Below, piece after piece: positions 26,895-35,120 of a DNA stretch of 64,000 nucleotides. The number at the start of each line of letters is the position of its first letter. The first letter of the stretch is position 1. The notes beneath the pieces were generated by a model. That model was given only the letters and a program-made list of their open reading frames with translations, was not told where the DNA came from and searched no databases. Source of the stretch: an uncultured Alphaproteobacteria bacterium (GTDB lineage: Bacteria > Pseudomonadota > Alphaproteobacteria > HIMB59); NCBI GenBank assembly GCA_902594145.1, contig CACJLA010000001.1:228543-292542 (forward strand), in the 5' to 3' direction. The position numbers and the translations under genes are program-made.

Positions 26895-27716
26895 TTAAAT
26901 TCCCTCACATACTATTAAAGAAGCTTCTTTTTTTGAATTATTTTTTACAGTTAGACTATCTCCCTTAATCAAATATATACTATCTCTATATTTAAGTACA
27001 CGTGGTCTTTTAGAGAAATTAATACTAACTTGTAAACTATTATTTAAACTAAAAAAGCAAGAATGAAACTTAAATGATATAGCTGGGCTTTTTTGAAAGC
27101 CTTTTAACTTAATTATTTTTATTTTTAAATTCTTTGTATTTACCATATCTCCTAATAGAAGTTGTTGTTTCTGCCCATAAAGAGACCAACTAATATCTTC
27201 ATCTTTTAAAACTTTAAAAGAGTTTTTATAATGAGAATTTTTAAGGGGATTATTCAAAATACTTCTTTTATACAAATATTTTTTTAAAAAAGGTTTTCTT
27301 TTAGCATATACACCAGAGGTGCCTGTCAGAGGAGGTGGTGAAAAAAATTCTAAAACCTGTAATTCTTTGTTACTATAATTGAAAGCATGATGCCAAGTAT
27401 CTTTCTCAAAAAAGACTGACTGACCTTCTTCCACACGTTTTATTTCTCCTGTCTTTGGATTACTAAGTAATAGCAAACCTGATAAAACGTATAAAAATTC
27501 ATCAGCACCAAAAATAGTTCTAAAACTTTGTGAGTGTTTAAAATTTGATCCAGGCTTGAGGCCAAAAATAATTTGATGTAAGTGTTTATTTGAAACATAA
27601 ATCCAATCTTTTACATACCCAGATATCTCATCACCCCACATATGAGTTTTAATAGCTGAATACTTAATGAGGGTGCTTTTTGCATAATCAGGCTTTGGAG
27701 AAGGCTTATACACCAT
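26895..27716 (-). CDS. Cupin-domain protein
   Basis: This is a 273-residue protein. The clear part is a cupin barrel around residues 60-125 with [19 protein letters not shown] and a second motif [14 protein letters not shown], giving His/Glu-type metal ligands. The remaining C-terminal 140 residues are lysine-rich and may form a weak second cupin. No enzyme activity can be named; sugar isomerase, sensing or carbohydrate-binding roles are all possible. Its start overlaps the Gfo/Idh/MocA gene by 11 nt, so the two are coupled and probably act together on a sugar-derived intermediate. Confidence 0.78.
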   Translation of the reverse strand: MVYKPSPKPDYAKSTLIKYSAIKTHMWGDEISGYVKDWIYVSNKHLHQIIFGLKPGSNFKHSQSFRTIFGADEFLYVLSGLLLLSNPKTGEIKRVEEGQSVFFEKDTWHHAFNYSNKELQVLEFFSPPPLTGTSGVYAKRKPFLKKYLYKRSILNNPLKNSHYKNSFKVLKDEDISWSLYGQKQQLLLGDMVNTKNLKIKIIKLKGFQKSPAISFKFHSCFFSLNNSLQVSINFSKRPRVLKYRDSIYLIKGDSLTVKNNSKKEASLIVCEGI

Positions 27717-28809
27717 CGTGGTCTCTATCGTGATCTAGATGACTTTTTTTTGTCTTTATTTTTTTTGGAAAGTGTAAAGTTTGAAAAGTGCTATTTATCG
27801 ACATTTCTTGGTTTTTTTTTGAAGACTCATAAATTTTAATCATGATCTCATTTACATGATAAGCATGGTCAATTTTGATTAATGGTTTTTTGTTATTAAT
27901 TAGGCAATCTACTAAATGAGAGAAGCCTGAAGTCCATGGCCAATTAGCATAAGGGGTATTATAGAGTTCCCATGATGACCTTGAGTTTCTCCATATTTCA
28001 TAACCCTTCGGTTCCCAGTCATCGCCAAGCATCTGTATTGTTCCTGTTGACCCATAAAGCTCAATAGCTGCTGATTTGTATTGTTGCATAGTGAAACCAG
28101 TAGTAACAACACCGATACAACCACTTTTAAATTCCAACATAATTTGAAAGTTATCGTTCGTATTTGCTTTAATTTTCCTCTTATTAATTGTCCTGTATTT
28201 TGAGGACAAAGAAGATTTTGCAAACAAACTTTTGACTGGACCTAGAAGGCCAGTTAGAGATGTTATATTATAAACACCTAAATCAAATAAAGGACCCCCT
28301 CCAGTGTTGTAATACCATTCGCCCCAGTTTGGTCCCGCCCATCCATATCTAGCTCTAGCTAGAGAGACTTTACCTATCGTTTTATTTTTTAATTCTGTAT
28401 TTATTGCTTGATAAGTCGGACTTAAAGTAACAAAGGGCGCAGGTATCAAAAACTTTGAAGAGGATCTTGCAACTTTGAGAAGACCTTTTAAGTCATCAAT
28501 TTTTGTAGCCATAGGTTTTTCAACTAAGACATGTTTGTTATTTAAAAGTGCTTGTTTGGCAATCATTGAATGTTCATTCATAGATGTAAGGATTAAAACT
28601 GCATCAATCTCATCGTCATTTAGAATTTTTTTATAATCAGTATAAAATTTATCAAAAAAAAATTTTTTTCTAAGAATAGGCTCTAAGTCGGAATTTATAT
28701 CTGATATAGATTTCAATTTTATCAACTTTTTAAAAATGTATTTATTAACCAAATCCATATAAGGACCTTGCATAACAGATCCGCATCCAATAATTCCTAA
28801 ATTAATCAA
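27706..28809 (-). CDS. Gfo/Idh/MocA family oxidoreductase
   Basis: The 367-residue NAD(P)-dependent sugar oxidoreductase has an N-terminal Rossmann motif GIIGCGSVMQGPYM, the EKPMA motif near residue 96 (VLVEKPMATK) and the C-terminal domain segment GGGPLFDLGVYNI with the usual DxGxY/H substrate region. Such enzymes oxidise or reduce hydroxyls of sugars or inositols. It overlaps the cupin by 11 nt and follows the GH4 gene by 1 nt. The C-terminal tail is rich in His and Asp ([11 protein letters not shown]), partly because it encodes the overlap with the cupin start. The substrate is unknown. Confidence 0.87.
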   Translation of the reverse strand: MINLGIIGCGSVMQGPYMDLVNKYIFKKLIKLKSISDINSDLEPILRKKFFFDKFYTDYKKILNDDEIDAVLILTSMNEHSMIAKQALLNNKHVLVEKPMATKIDDLKGLLKVARSSSKFLIPAPFVTLSPTYQAINTELKNKTIGKVSLARARYGWAGPNWGEWYYNTGGGPLFDLGVYNITSLTGLLGPVKSLFAKSSLSSKYRTINKRKIKANTNDNFQIMLEFKSGCIGVVTTGFTMQQYKSAAIELYGSTGTIQMLGDDWEPKGYEIWRNSRSSWELYNTPYANWPWTSGFSHLVDCLINNKKPLIKIDHAYHVNEIMIKIYESSKKNQEMSINSTFQTLHFPKKIKTKKSHLDHDRDHDGV

Positions 28810-28810
28810 A

Positions 28811-30136
28811 TTATTTTAAATATCCTAAATGCTCACTTTGAAAATAAAGCATAGTATCCAAAAGTGATTTTGCTGAATTAAAATCATCAACAACAGGATC
28901 AGCCAATAAAGCTTGGAATGCAATAGATTTTGACTTTTCTAATACTGCTTCAGTCGTCAGTCTTATGGTACCAACTTGATTAACTAAAATTGAAGCAAAA
29001 TTATCTGGGTAGTTATCAAGTTTAATGCCATTTATTCCTTTTTTTCCAACAATGGCTGGAACCTCAACAACTATGTCATTTGGAATCTGTTTTATAAAAT
29101 TATTATTTAAAATATTTACTGCTGCCTCTTCAATATTTTTATCTTCCACAATCGCTTCCATCAATTCAACGAGCCTCTCTTTTGATTGTCTTTTCTTATC
29201 AAAATAAAAACTATGCATTTCTTCTGATCTATAAACAGTCATACAATTTTTTTTGTAACTTTTATAAAAATGAAGAATGGCATGATGATCAGCTATACTA
29301 TGCGCCCAGGGAAGATACTCACCTAGGTGACTATCTGTTGTAATTGGAAGATAATTATAAGTTTCGAAGAGTTTTAAAAAAATTCCCCTTTCTGCTCCAG
29401 GCGAAGTAGATTGCTCATTCATTTTTTCAAAATCAATAACATAATTTTTGTAATACTCCGTAGCCTTATCTCTTATCAATGGATAAGCGTCTCTTTGAGA
29501 GTCTTTATATCTGACCTCTGTTAATATACTTATATGGTTAAGACCACCGGCTCGATACTCTATATTTTTAAATTCGGTATCCATAAGTTCTGGTAGGTCT
29601 CTTTCCATTTCGGCAATTGCATGACAAAGTCCAATAAATTTCATTTCAGGATATTTAACTGTAACAGCATGACAAATTCTTTGCATAGGATTACTAAAAT
29701 TAAAAACATAAGCTCCAGGGCAAATTTGATTAATATCTTCACAAATTTCTAGAATAGGAGGTATTATTCTTAGTGAATGAAATAGACCACCAGGCCCACC
29801 ATTTTCTGCATATATTTGTTTGAAACCAAATTGTTGAGGATATTTCCAATCCTCATCCCATAAACCAAATCGAGGTGAAACTTCAATTGAAATAACAACA
29901 AAAGTTGCATCCTTAAGAGCATCTCTTCTGTTAGAGGTTGCATTCAATGAAAAATTTACACCCCATTCAGTTTTGTATTTTTTACCAACTGCTAATGTCT
30001 CTTTTAAAGCCTCTTGGTCTGTGTCATGAAGCATAATTTCACTTCCCTCAAGTGGTAACGATTTAAAAATATCTGAAACCGCCTCCAGTCCAAAGTTGGC
30101 ACTTCCAGCACCAATTAATACGATTTTTTCTCCCAT
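28811..30136 (-). CDS. GH4 family glycosidase, specificity unresolved
   Basis: This 441-residue NAD-dependent GH4 enzyme has the Rossmann motif IVLIGAGSANFGLE, the metal/NAD region ENGGPGGLFHSLR, NFSNPMQRICHAV, Cys in GLCHAIAEM and His in AGGLNHISIL. It is close to the second GH4 at 38305 along the whole length, including the shared C-terminal LGYLK ending, and distinct from the MelA-like GH4 at 15909. The motif after NP (MQRICHAV) does not match the textbook alpha-glucosidase, alpha-galactosidase or phospho-glucosidase subgroups that I know. It opens the minus-strand run Gfo/Idh-cupin-ATPase-GH42 and is divergent from an importer operon across 201 nt. Confidence 0.85.
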   Translation of the reverse strand: MGEKIVLIGAGSANFGLEAVSDIFKSLPLEGSEIMLHDTDQEALKETLAVGKKYKTEWGVNFSLNATSNRRDALKDATFVVISIEVSPRFGLWDEDWKYPQQFGFKQIYAENGGPGGLFHSLRIIPPILEICEDINQICPGAYVFNFSNPMQRICHAVTVKYPEMKFIGLCHAIAEMERDLPELMDTEFKNIEYRAGGLNHISILTEVRYKDSQRDAYPLIRDKATEYYKNYVIDFEKMNEQSTSPGAERGIFLKLFETYNYLPITTDSHLGEYLPWAHSIADHHAILHFYKSYKKNCMTVYRSEEMHSFYFDKKRQSKERLVELMEAIVEDKNIEEAAVNILNNNFIKQIPNDIVVEVPAIVGKKGINGIKLDNYPDNFASILVNQVGTIRLTTEAVLEKSKSIAFQALLADPVVDDFNSAKSLLDTMLYFQSEHLGYLK

Positions 30137-30188
30137 TAACCCCCCTTAATCAAGACAAATTCAATTGTATGAATAATTTTTTAAGCAA

Positions 30189-30207
30189 AATCAAACCCCT
30201 TTTGATT
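30189..30207. promoter_or_regulatory. Inverted repeat in divergent GH4/importer promoter region
   Basis: AATCAAA and TTTGATT flank a 5-nt CCCCT spacer in the 201-nt region between the divergent GH4 and binding-protein genes. The symmetry and place suit a dimeric repressor site that could control both directions, but in such AT-rich DNA a 7-bp repeat can arise by chance. The rest of the gap is AT-rich with TATA-like stretches and a good AAGGAGG ribosome site before 30338. Confidence 0.3.
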
Positions 30208-30337
30208 ATCTTAAAATATATAGTTAATAATTAGTAGCATAAAAAAGCTGAATTTTTTTTATACTTTATCACTAATTAATTTATAATTTAAAGTCACAAT
30301 AAAACTAAGGTAATAAGAAGACATTTAAGGAGGAAAA

Positions 30338-31573
30338 ATGAAAAAACTTTTTATACTTATCTCGGCATTGTTTTTAACAACCAATGTTAATGCAGAGACT
30401 CTGAGAATACTTGCTGAAGCTGGTGATGAAGCTACACTTACAAAAGCAGCAGCTCAATTTGAAGAGGCAAATCCTGGAGTAACAGTTGAGGCGAGTTATT
30501 TAGGTTGGGATGATTTTATGGCAACAATTAAATTAAAATTAGCTGATAGTAACCCACCTGATTTAGCTCATGGTAACCAGGGATTTACAGTTGACGGAAC
30601 ACTGATTCAGAATGATCTTATCATTCCTTTAGATAAATATGCAGATCAATATGGTTGGAAAAATTTATTTGCTGATGGTTCGCTTGCAGAATTTTCTTGG
30701 AGTGAGGATGGATCTAATTGGGGATCAGGTACTTTATACGGAATTAGTCCAGTAGCTGAGGATGTTATAGTTTATTATAACAAGGATAAGCTTAGTTCAC
30801 TTGGATTATCAGTCCCAACTAATTTCTCAGAATTTGAAAGTGCTCTTGCTACTGCAGAAAGCGCAGGAGAGCTTCCAATAATATTGGGTGGTGCAGATGG
30901 CTGGCCAATTATTCACGTTTGGGGTTTAATTGAAGGGGCATTTGTTGATCCTAGTCAAACAAGAAATTGGATTTTTGATGCAAAGGGCAACGACTACGCT
31001 ACATCTTCAAGAATTCAAGCAGCTGAAAAACTAGAAGAAATGGCTAAGGCTGGTTATTTTGGAAGTGACTCTTTAGGCATAGGTTATGACGATGCTAACG
31101 CAATGTTCATAGATGGAGACGGGTTATTTAATCTTACAGGCACTTGGATGACAGCACAACTTAATGAGGGAATGGGAGATAATGTAGGAGCATTTGCTAT
31201 GCCTAGAAGCACTAGTGGTGTTGCTGGTGGAGGTTCATTTGCTCTTCCTTGGCATATTAGTTCTAAATCATCTAACCCAGATTTAGCTGCTAAATTTATT
31301 GCTCATTTGATGAGCAATGATTTTGTTGATGACTTAATGCAAGTTGGTAGAGTTCCCGCTCAGTCACCAACGATTGATCCGACATCTAATTTACAAGCAG
31401 AAGTTATTTCAGCATCTAATGCACTTGTTAGCTCAAATGCCAAGACATTTTATACTGATTGGGCTACACCAGGTATGTACGATACTGTAACCCAAGAACT
31501 TCAAAAATTATTAGGTGGCGCAGCATCAGCACAGGATTTCATAGATGCTATGGCTGCTGAAAGCATGAATTAA
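30338..31573 (+). CDS. CUT1 sugar ABC transporter, periplasmic substrate-binding protein
   Basis: The 411-residue solute-binding protein has signal peptide MKKLFILISALFLTTNVNA with cleavage near NAE. Family features are QFEEANPGVTVEASY, PPDLAHGNQG and YGISPVAEDVIVYYNKDKL. A perfect AAGGAGG ribosome site precedes the ATG. It is first in an operon with two permeases, a NagB-like protein and a ROK-family protein, and is divergent from GH4. Amino sugars or a sugar released by the neighbouring GH4 are plausible ligands. A 16-bp hairpin lies directly after its stop. Confidence 0.92.
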   Translation: MKKLFILISALFLTTNVNAETLRILAEAGDEATLTKAAAQFEEANPGVTVEASYLGWDDFMATIKLKLADSNPPDLAHGNQGFTVDGTLIQNDLIIPLDKYADQYGWKNLFADGSLAEFSWSEDGSNWGSGTLYGISPVAEDVIVYYNKDKLSSLGLSVPTNFSEFESALATAESAGELPIILGGADGWPIIHVWGLIEGAFVDPSQTRNWIFDAKGNDYATSSRIQAAEKLEEMAKAGYFGSDSLGIGYDDANAMFIDGDGLFNLTGTWMTAQLNEGMGDNVGAFAMPRSTSGVAGGGSFALPWHISSKSSNPDLAAKFIAHLMSNDFVDDLMQVGRVPAQSPTIDPTSNLQAEVISASNALVSSNAKTFYTDWATPGMYDTVTQELQKLLGGAASAQDFIDAMAAESMN

Positions 31574-31579
31574 ATTTTA

Positions 31580-31626
31580 TTTGTGAGGCCTATGAAAATC
31601 AGATGATAAATCATAGGCCTCATAAA
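31580..31626 (+). promoter_or_regulatory. Long intercistronic hairpin with permease start codon in its loop
   Basis: TGAGGCCTATGA (31584-31595) pairs perfectly with TCATAGGCCTCA (31611-31622), and four more pairs including one G-U extend the stem to about 16 bp. The 15-nt loop contains the permease ATG at 31603, and the 3' arm is permease coding sequence. The GAGG that could serve as ribosome site is inside the 5' arm. It can protect the binding-protein mRNA 3' end and at the same time lower permease translation. Confidence 0.82.
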
Positions 31627-32490
31627 ATTGAGTATTATTCAAATTACTTATATATTTTACCGGCATTTTTATTTTACATCATTTTCGTCCTTTATCCTTT
31701 AAGCGACACAATTATAACATCCTTCACAGAGTGGAGTGGAATAGGCGAAAAGAAATGGGTAGGGCTAGAAAATTATAAAAAAAACCTTGCTGATAAAAAA
31801 ATTACCTCCTCAATTAAACACTCATTTATACTAATTATTTTTTATTCTTTTTTTCCAATAATAATTGGATTGGGAATAGCAGGTATTATGGTAAGGGTAA
31901 AAGTTAGAGGCATTGCCATATACAGAGCTATTTTATTTTTACCCCAAATTTTATCTATGATTGTTGTGGGAATTGCATGGAGGTGGATTTATGCACCAAA
32001 AGGCCCACTTAACTCTGGTTTAGATTTTTTTGGACTAGATGACATTTCACGCGCTTGGCTTGGGTCATTCGATTATGCTCTACCTTTTGTCGGTTTGATT
32101 GGGACATGGGTTATGTTTGGTTTCACAATGATTCTATTTATTGCAGGTGTTCAAAAAATTCCCTCAGAACTTTATGATGCAGCAAAAGTTGATGGTGCAG
32201 GAGCGTTTGCAGAGTTCTTTAATGTCACGTTACCAGGTTTAAAAGGAGAAATAATAGTGGCATTAGTTTTTACAGTAACTCTAGCTTTAAGAAACTTTGA
32301 CTTAATTTATATAACTACTGGAGGAGGCCCTGGAACTTCAACCATGATACCTTCAATGTTTATATATAAAAAAGCATTTCAGATGAATCAAGTTGGCTCA
32401 GCTTCATCTTTAGGGGTAATGTTAACATTGCTTATATTTACTCTGATATCATTAATCATAATTACACTCAGAGAAAAAAATGAAACCTAG
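31603..32490 (+). CDS. CUT1 sugar ABC transporter permease, MalF type
   Basis: The 295-residue polytopic protein has a first membrane segment at YILPAFLFYIIFVLYP, EAA loop DAAKVDGAGAFAEFFNVTLP and the MalF-type IYITTGGGPGTSTM. The ATG at 31603 is the only in-frame start: upstream codons reach a stop without ATG, GTG or TTG, and the next 20 codons have none. That start lies in the loop of a strong hairpin. It overlaps the next permease by 11 nt. No ATPase is in this operon; the divergent minus-strand run carries the MsmK-type ATPase about 3.4 kb away. Confidence 0.92.
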   Translation: MINHRPHKIEYYSNYLYILPAFLFYIIFVLYPLSDTIITSFTEWSGIGEKKWVGLENYKKNLADKKITSSIKHSFILIIFYSFFPIIIGLGIAGIMVRVKVRGIAIYRAILFLPQILSMIVVGIAWRWIYAPKGPLNSGLDFFGLDDISRAWLGSFDYALPFVGLIGTWVMFGFTMILFIAGVQKIPSELYDAAKVDGAGAFAEFFNVTLPGLKGEIIVALVFTVTLALRNFDLIYITTGGGPGTSTMIPSMFIYKKAFQMNQVGSASSLGVMLTLLIFTLISLIIITLREKNET

Positions 32491-33304
32491 TGATCGCGAA
32501 AAAATTATTGCCCACTCTATTTTTTTATTAGGTTGTTTAATTGTACTATATCCTTTTTTTTCAATATTATTTTTAGCTTTGAGTGAACCTGGTACACGAG
32601 TTTCTGGATTTACATTACCAACAGGAATTTATTTTGATAATTTTATAAAAGCTTGGACTGGCGGTGGTTTTAGCACTGGCTTATTTTCCTCTTTTATTGT
32701 TGTTGTAGGAGTCGTAGGCATAACTATCTTTTGCAGTATTCCAGCAGCTTATGCCTTTGAAAAACTTAATTTATTGGGAGTATCACCATTATTTGCAATT
32801 CTGTTAGTTGGATTGGTTTTGCCCTATGAGTCCTTGATCATCCCTCTTTATTACTCAATGAGAAAATTTGGCTTAGACAGTTCATACTGGGCATTAATTC
32901 TTCCACAAATAGGACTCTCTATTCCATTTAGCATCTTCTGGTTGCGGTCGAGTTTCAAATCTATACCTGTAGCGTTATCTGAGGCGGCTATGTTAGAGGG
33001 TGCAGGAAAAATAGTAATTTTAGTAAAAATCTTACTACCTCAGATGAAGCCTGCGATACTTACACTAACAGTATTACTGTTCATGTGGACATGGAATGAA
33101 TTTTTACTCGCCTTGATAATGATACAAGATGCAGATATGAGAACTGCACCTTTGGCACTTAGTTATTTTGCAGGAAATAAGCGTTACGGTGATCCAGCAA
33201 TAACTGCAGCTGCTGCTATATGGGTGGCTTTGCCAGTATTAATTGTTTATATATTTCTTCAAAGACGTTTTATTTCAGGAATGGTAACTGGAGTAGAAAA
33301 ATAA
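32480..33304 (+). CDS. CUT1 sugar ABC transporter permease, MalG type
   Basis: The 274-residue polytopic inner-membrane protein has MalG-type C-terminus RRFISGMVTGVEK. Its EAA loop is slightly off consensus (EAAMLEGAGKIVILVKILLP, with LEG in place of the usual xDG), which may tune its fit to the shared ATPase. It starts 11 nt inside the MalF-type gene and is followed directly by the TTG start of the NagB-like gene, so the importer and the two cytoplasmic proteins are translationally linked. Confidence 0.9.
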   Translation: MKPSDREKIIAHSIFLLGCLIVLYPFFSILFLALSEPGTRVSGFTLPTGIYFDNFIKAWTGGGFSTGLFSSFIVVVGVVGITIFCSIPAAYAFEKLNLLGVSPLFAILLVGLVLPYESLIIPLYYSMRKFGLDSSYWALILPQIGLSIPFSIFWLRSSFKSIPVALSEAAMLEGAGKIVILVKILLPQMKPAILTLTVLLFMWTWNEFLLALIMIQDADMRTAPLALSYFAGNKRYGDPAITAAAAIWVALPVLIVYIFLQRRFISGMVTGVEK

Positions 33305-34063
33305 TTGATTAAAAAGTTTTCTAATAGTGATGAATTAGCTAAATACCTTGCAAATGAAATCTTAGAACACCTCCAAAAAAAAAATAAATGTGTGCTAGGT
33401 TGCCCAGGTGGTAGATCTTTAACAAAAACATATTACCAACTAGGGCGAATATCACACAAAAAAAAAATAAGTCTAGAAAACTTAACTATAATTATGATGG
33501 ATGAATATGTTCTCAAAAGAAAAAATACTTTCTCTTTGGTTGATCCTAAGAGCCACTTTAGTTGCGTAAGATTTAGCAATCAGGTTATCAAAAGATTATT
33601 AAATTATAAAAAAAAAAAAAGTTATAAAATAACAAATGAAAGAATATTATTTCCAAATGTTTTAGATCCAGCAAAATATGATTACCAAATAAAAAATATG
33701 GGTGGTATAGATATTTTTTTATTGGCATCTGGTAGCTCAGATGGTCATGTTGCTTTTAATAATATTCATTCTAAGAGAAATCAAAATACTCATATAATTA
33801 AGTTAACTAAAGAGACCAGAAGAGATAATATGAAGACTTTCCCTAATTTTAAATCTATTAAAGAAGTTCCAAAATACGGCATCACTGTTGGATTAAATAC
33901 AATAGCTACTTTATCAAAATCAGCCACACTAGTCCTAACTGGCAATGAGAAGAAGTATGCATTTTCTATGACAACCCAAAATGGAAGATTTAATAATAAA
34001 TGGCCTGCTTCAATAATTTATAAATGCAAGAAATATAGAATATTTACTGATAATTTATCATAA
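33305..34063 (+). CDS. NagB-like isomerase/deaminase family protein (divergent)
   Basis: This 252-residue member of the glucosamine-6-phosphate deaminase/6-phosphogluconolactonase superfamily keeps the NagB motifs VLGCPGGRS (phosphate site), MMDEYV (catalytic Asp) and GSSDGHVAFN (catalytic His). The sequence is otherwise divergent and lysine-rich. NagB converts glucosamine-6-phosphate to fructose-6-phosphate and ammonia. The start is TTG directly after the permease stop, and the stop overlaps the ROK gene by one base. With a putative sugar kinase next to it and an importer ahead, an amino-sugar or related aldose route is the likely context; the exact sugar is inferred. Confidence 0.75.
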   Translation: MIKKFSNSDELAKYLANEILEHLQKKNKCVLGCPGGRSLTKTYYQLGRISHKKKISLENLTIIMMDEYVLKRKNTFSLVDPKSHFSCVRFSNQVIKRLLNYKKKKSYKITNERILFPNVLDPAKYDYQIKNMGGIDIFLLASGSSDGHVAFNNIHSKRNQNTHIIKLTKETRRDNMKTFPNFKSIKEVPKYGITVGLNTIATLSKSATLVLTGNEKKYAFSMTTQNGRFNNKWPASIIYKCKKYRIFTDNLS

Positions 34064-34899
34064 TGTCAAAATCCTTAGGTATAGATATTGGTGGCACTAA
34101 GACCTCAATGGGCATAATAAACACTTTGACGGGTAATATTTCTAAAAAAATAGAATTCCCATCTAAATTATTTAAAAATGACAAGGCTAACCTCAATAAT
34201 ATTGTTAATAATGCAAAAACTATTTTAAAAGAGACAGGAATTAATTGTGTTGGAATAGGAGTGCCAGAACTTATAAATAATAAAGGGGTCATAAAAGGCG
34301 CCTATAACTTTAAATGGAATAATTTAGATTTTAAAAAACTATTTTCAAAAAAAATCAAAGTTAAAGCTGACTCTGACGTCCGTAATCATTTGAGAGCTGA
34401 GAAATTTTTTGGATATGGAAGGGGAAAAGAAAATTTTGCCTATATAAATATTGGCTCAGGAATAAGCTATTCAATAATGATTGATAGCAAAATTTATGCA
34501 GGTGCGAGGGGTTATGCTATCCATTTTGGTTCTTCAAAAATATCCTTATTTAATCCTCAAACCAATAAAACCAATTCTTTGGTACCAGAAGAATTTTACT
34601 CAGGTAAGCCAATTATAAAAAAAATATCAAAAATGACTTCAAGCTATGAAAAAAATTCCTACTTAGATAAGGTATCAAATTCTTTAGCTTCGTTTATAGG
34701 TAATTTGATTAACACAATAGACCCGGAATTAGTGGTTTTAGGTGGAGGCGTTATACTAAATAATAATAATTTTACTAAGAAATTAATTTTAGATACTAGA
34801 AAGTACATTTTTTGTAATGATGTAAAAAAAATTAGTTTTAAGATTACCAAGATAAAAGAAGATACTGGCCTTTTAGGAGCAGGTCTTTTGTTTAATTAA
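34063..34899 (+). CDS. ROK-family sugar kinase-like protein lacking the zinc motif
   Basis: This 278-residue actin-fold protein has N-terminal phosphate loop LGIDIGGTKTSMG, an Asp in KADSDVRNH at the usual catalytic position, GSGISYS for the normal GTGIG, and a C-terminal LVVLGGGVILN. The canonical ROK GAxGxAGEIGH region reads GARGYAIHFGSS, and the Cys-rich zinc site that follows in most ROK proteins is missing. It may be a divergent kinase or a non-catalytic relative. It has no DNA-binding domain. It is the last gene of the importer/NagB-like operon and overlaps that gene by one base. Confidence 0.75.
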   Translation: MSKSLGIDIGGTKTSMGIINTLTGNISKKIEFPSKLFKNDKANLNNIVNNAKTILKETGINCVGIGVPELINNKGVIKGAYNFKWNNLDFKKLFSKKIKVKADSDVRNHLRAEKFFGYGRGKENFAYINIGSGISYSIMIDSKIYAGARGYAIHFGSSKISLFNPQTNKTNSLVPEEFYSGKPIIKKISKMTSSYEKNSYLDKVSNSLASFIGNLINTIDPELVVLGGGVILNNNNFTKKLILDTRKYIFCNDVKKISFKITKIKEDTGLLGAGLLFN

Positions 34900-35120
34900 T
34901 TACTTAAAATTACTTGTAACTTCTATTAATTCGTTAATGCACTCTTTTGTAATATTTTGAAAAGCTTTTGAAAGTGCATAGACTTTTATTATTTATCTTT
35001 TTCATAGATTTTTTAATATCACAATTAACATCGTAAAATTATTTAAACTAATTGATAATATGTTTATGAAATGCAATTTAATACATTTATATTTTTAATT
35101 TCATACTTATATAATAAGTA

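Noticed and set aside
27912-28223. 103-residue minus-strand ORF
   Set aside because: Alternative frame inside the Gfo/Idh/MocA gene, with no start signal or family motif.
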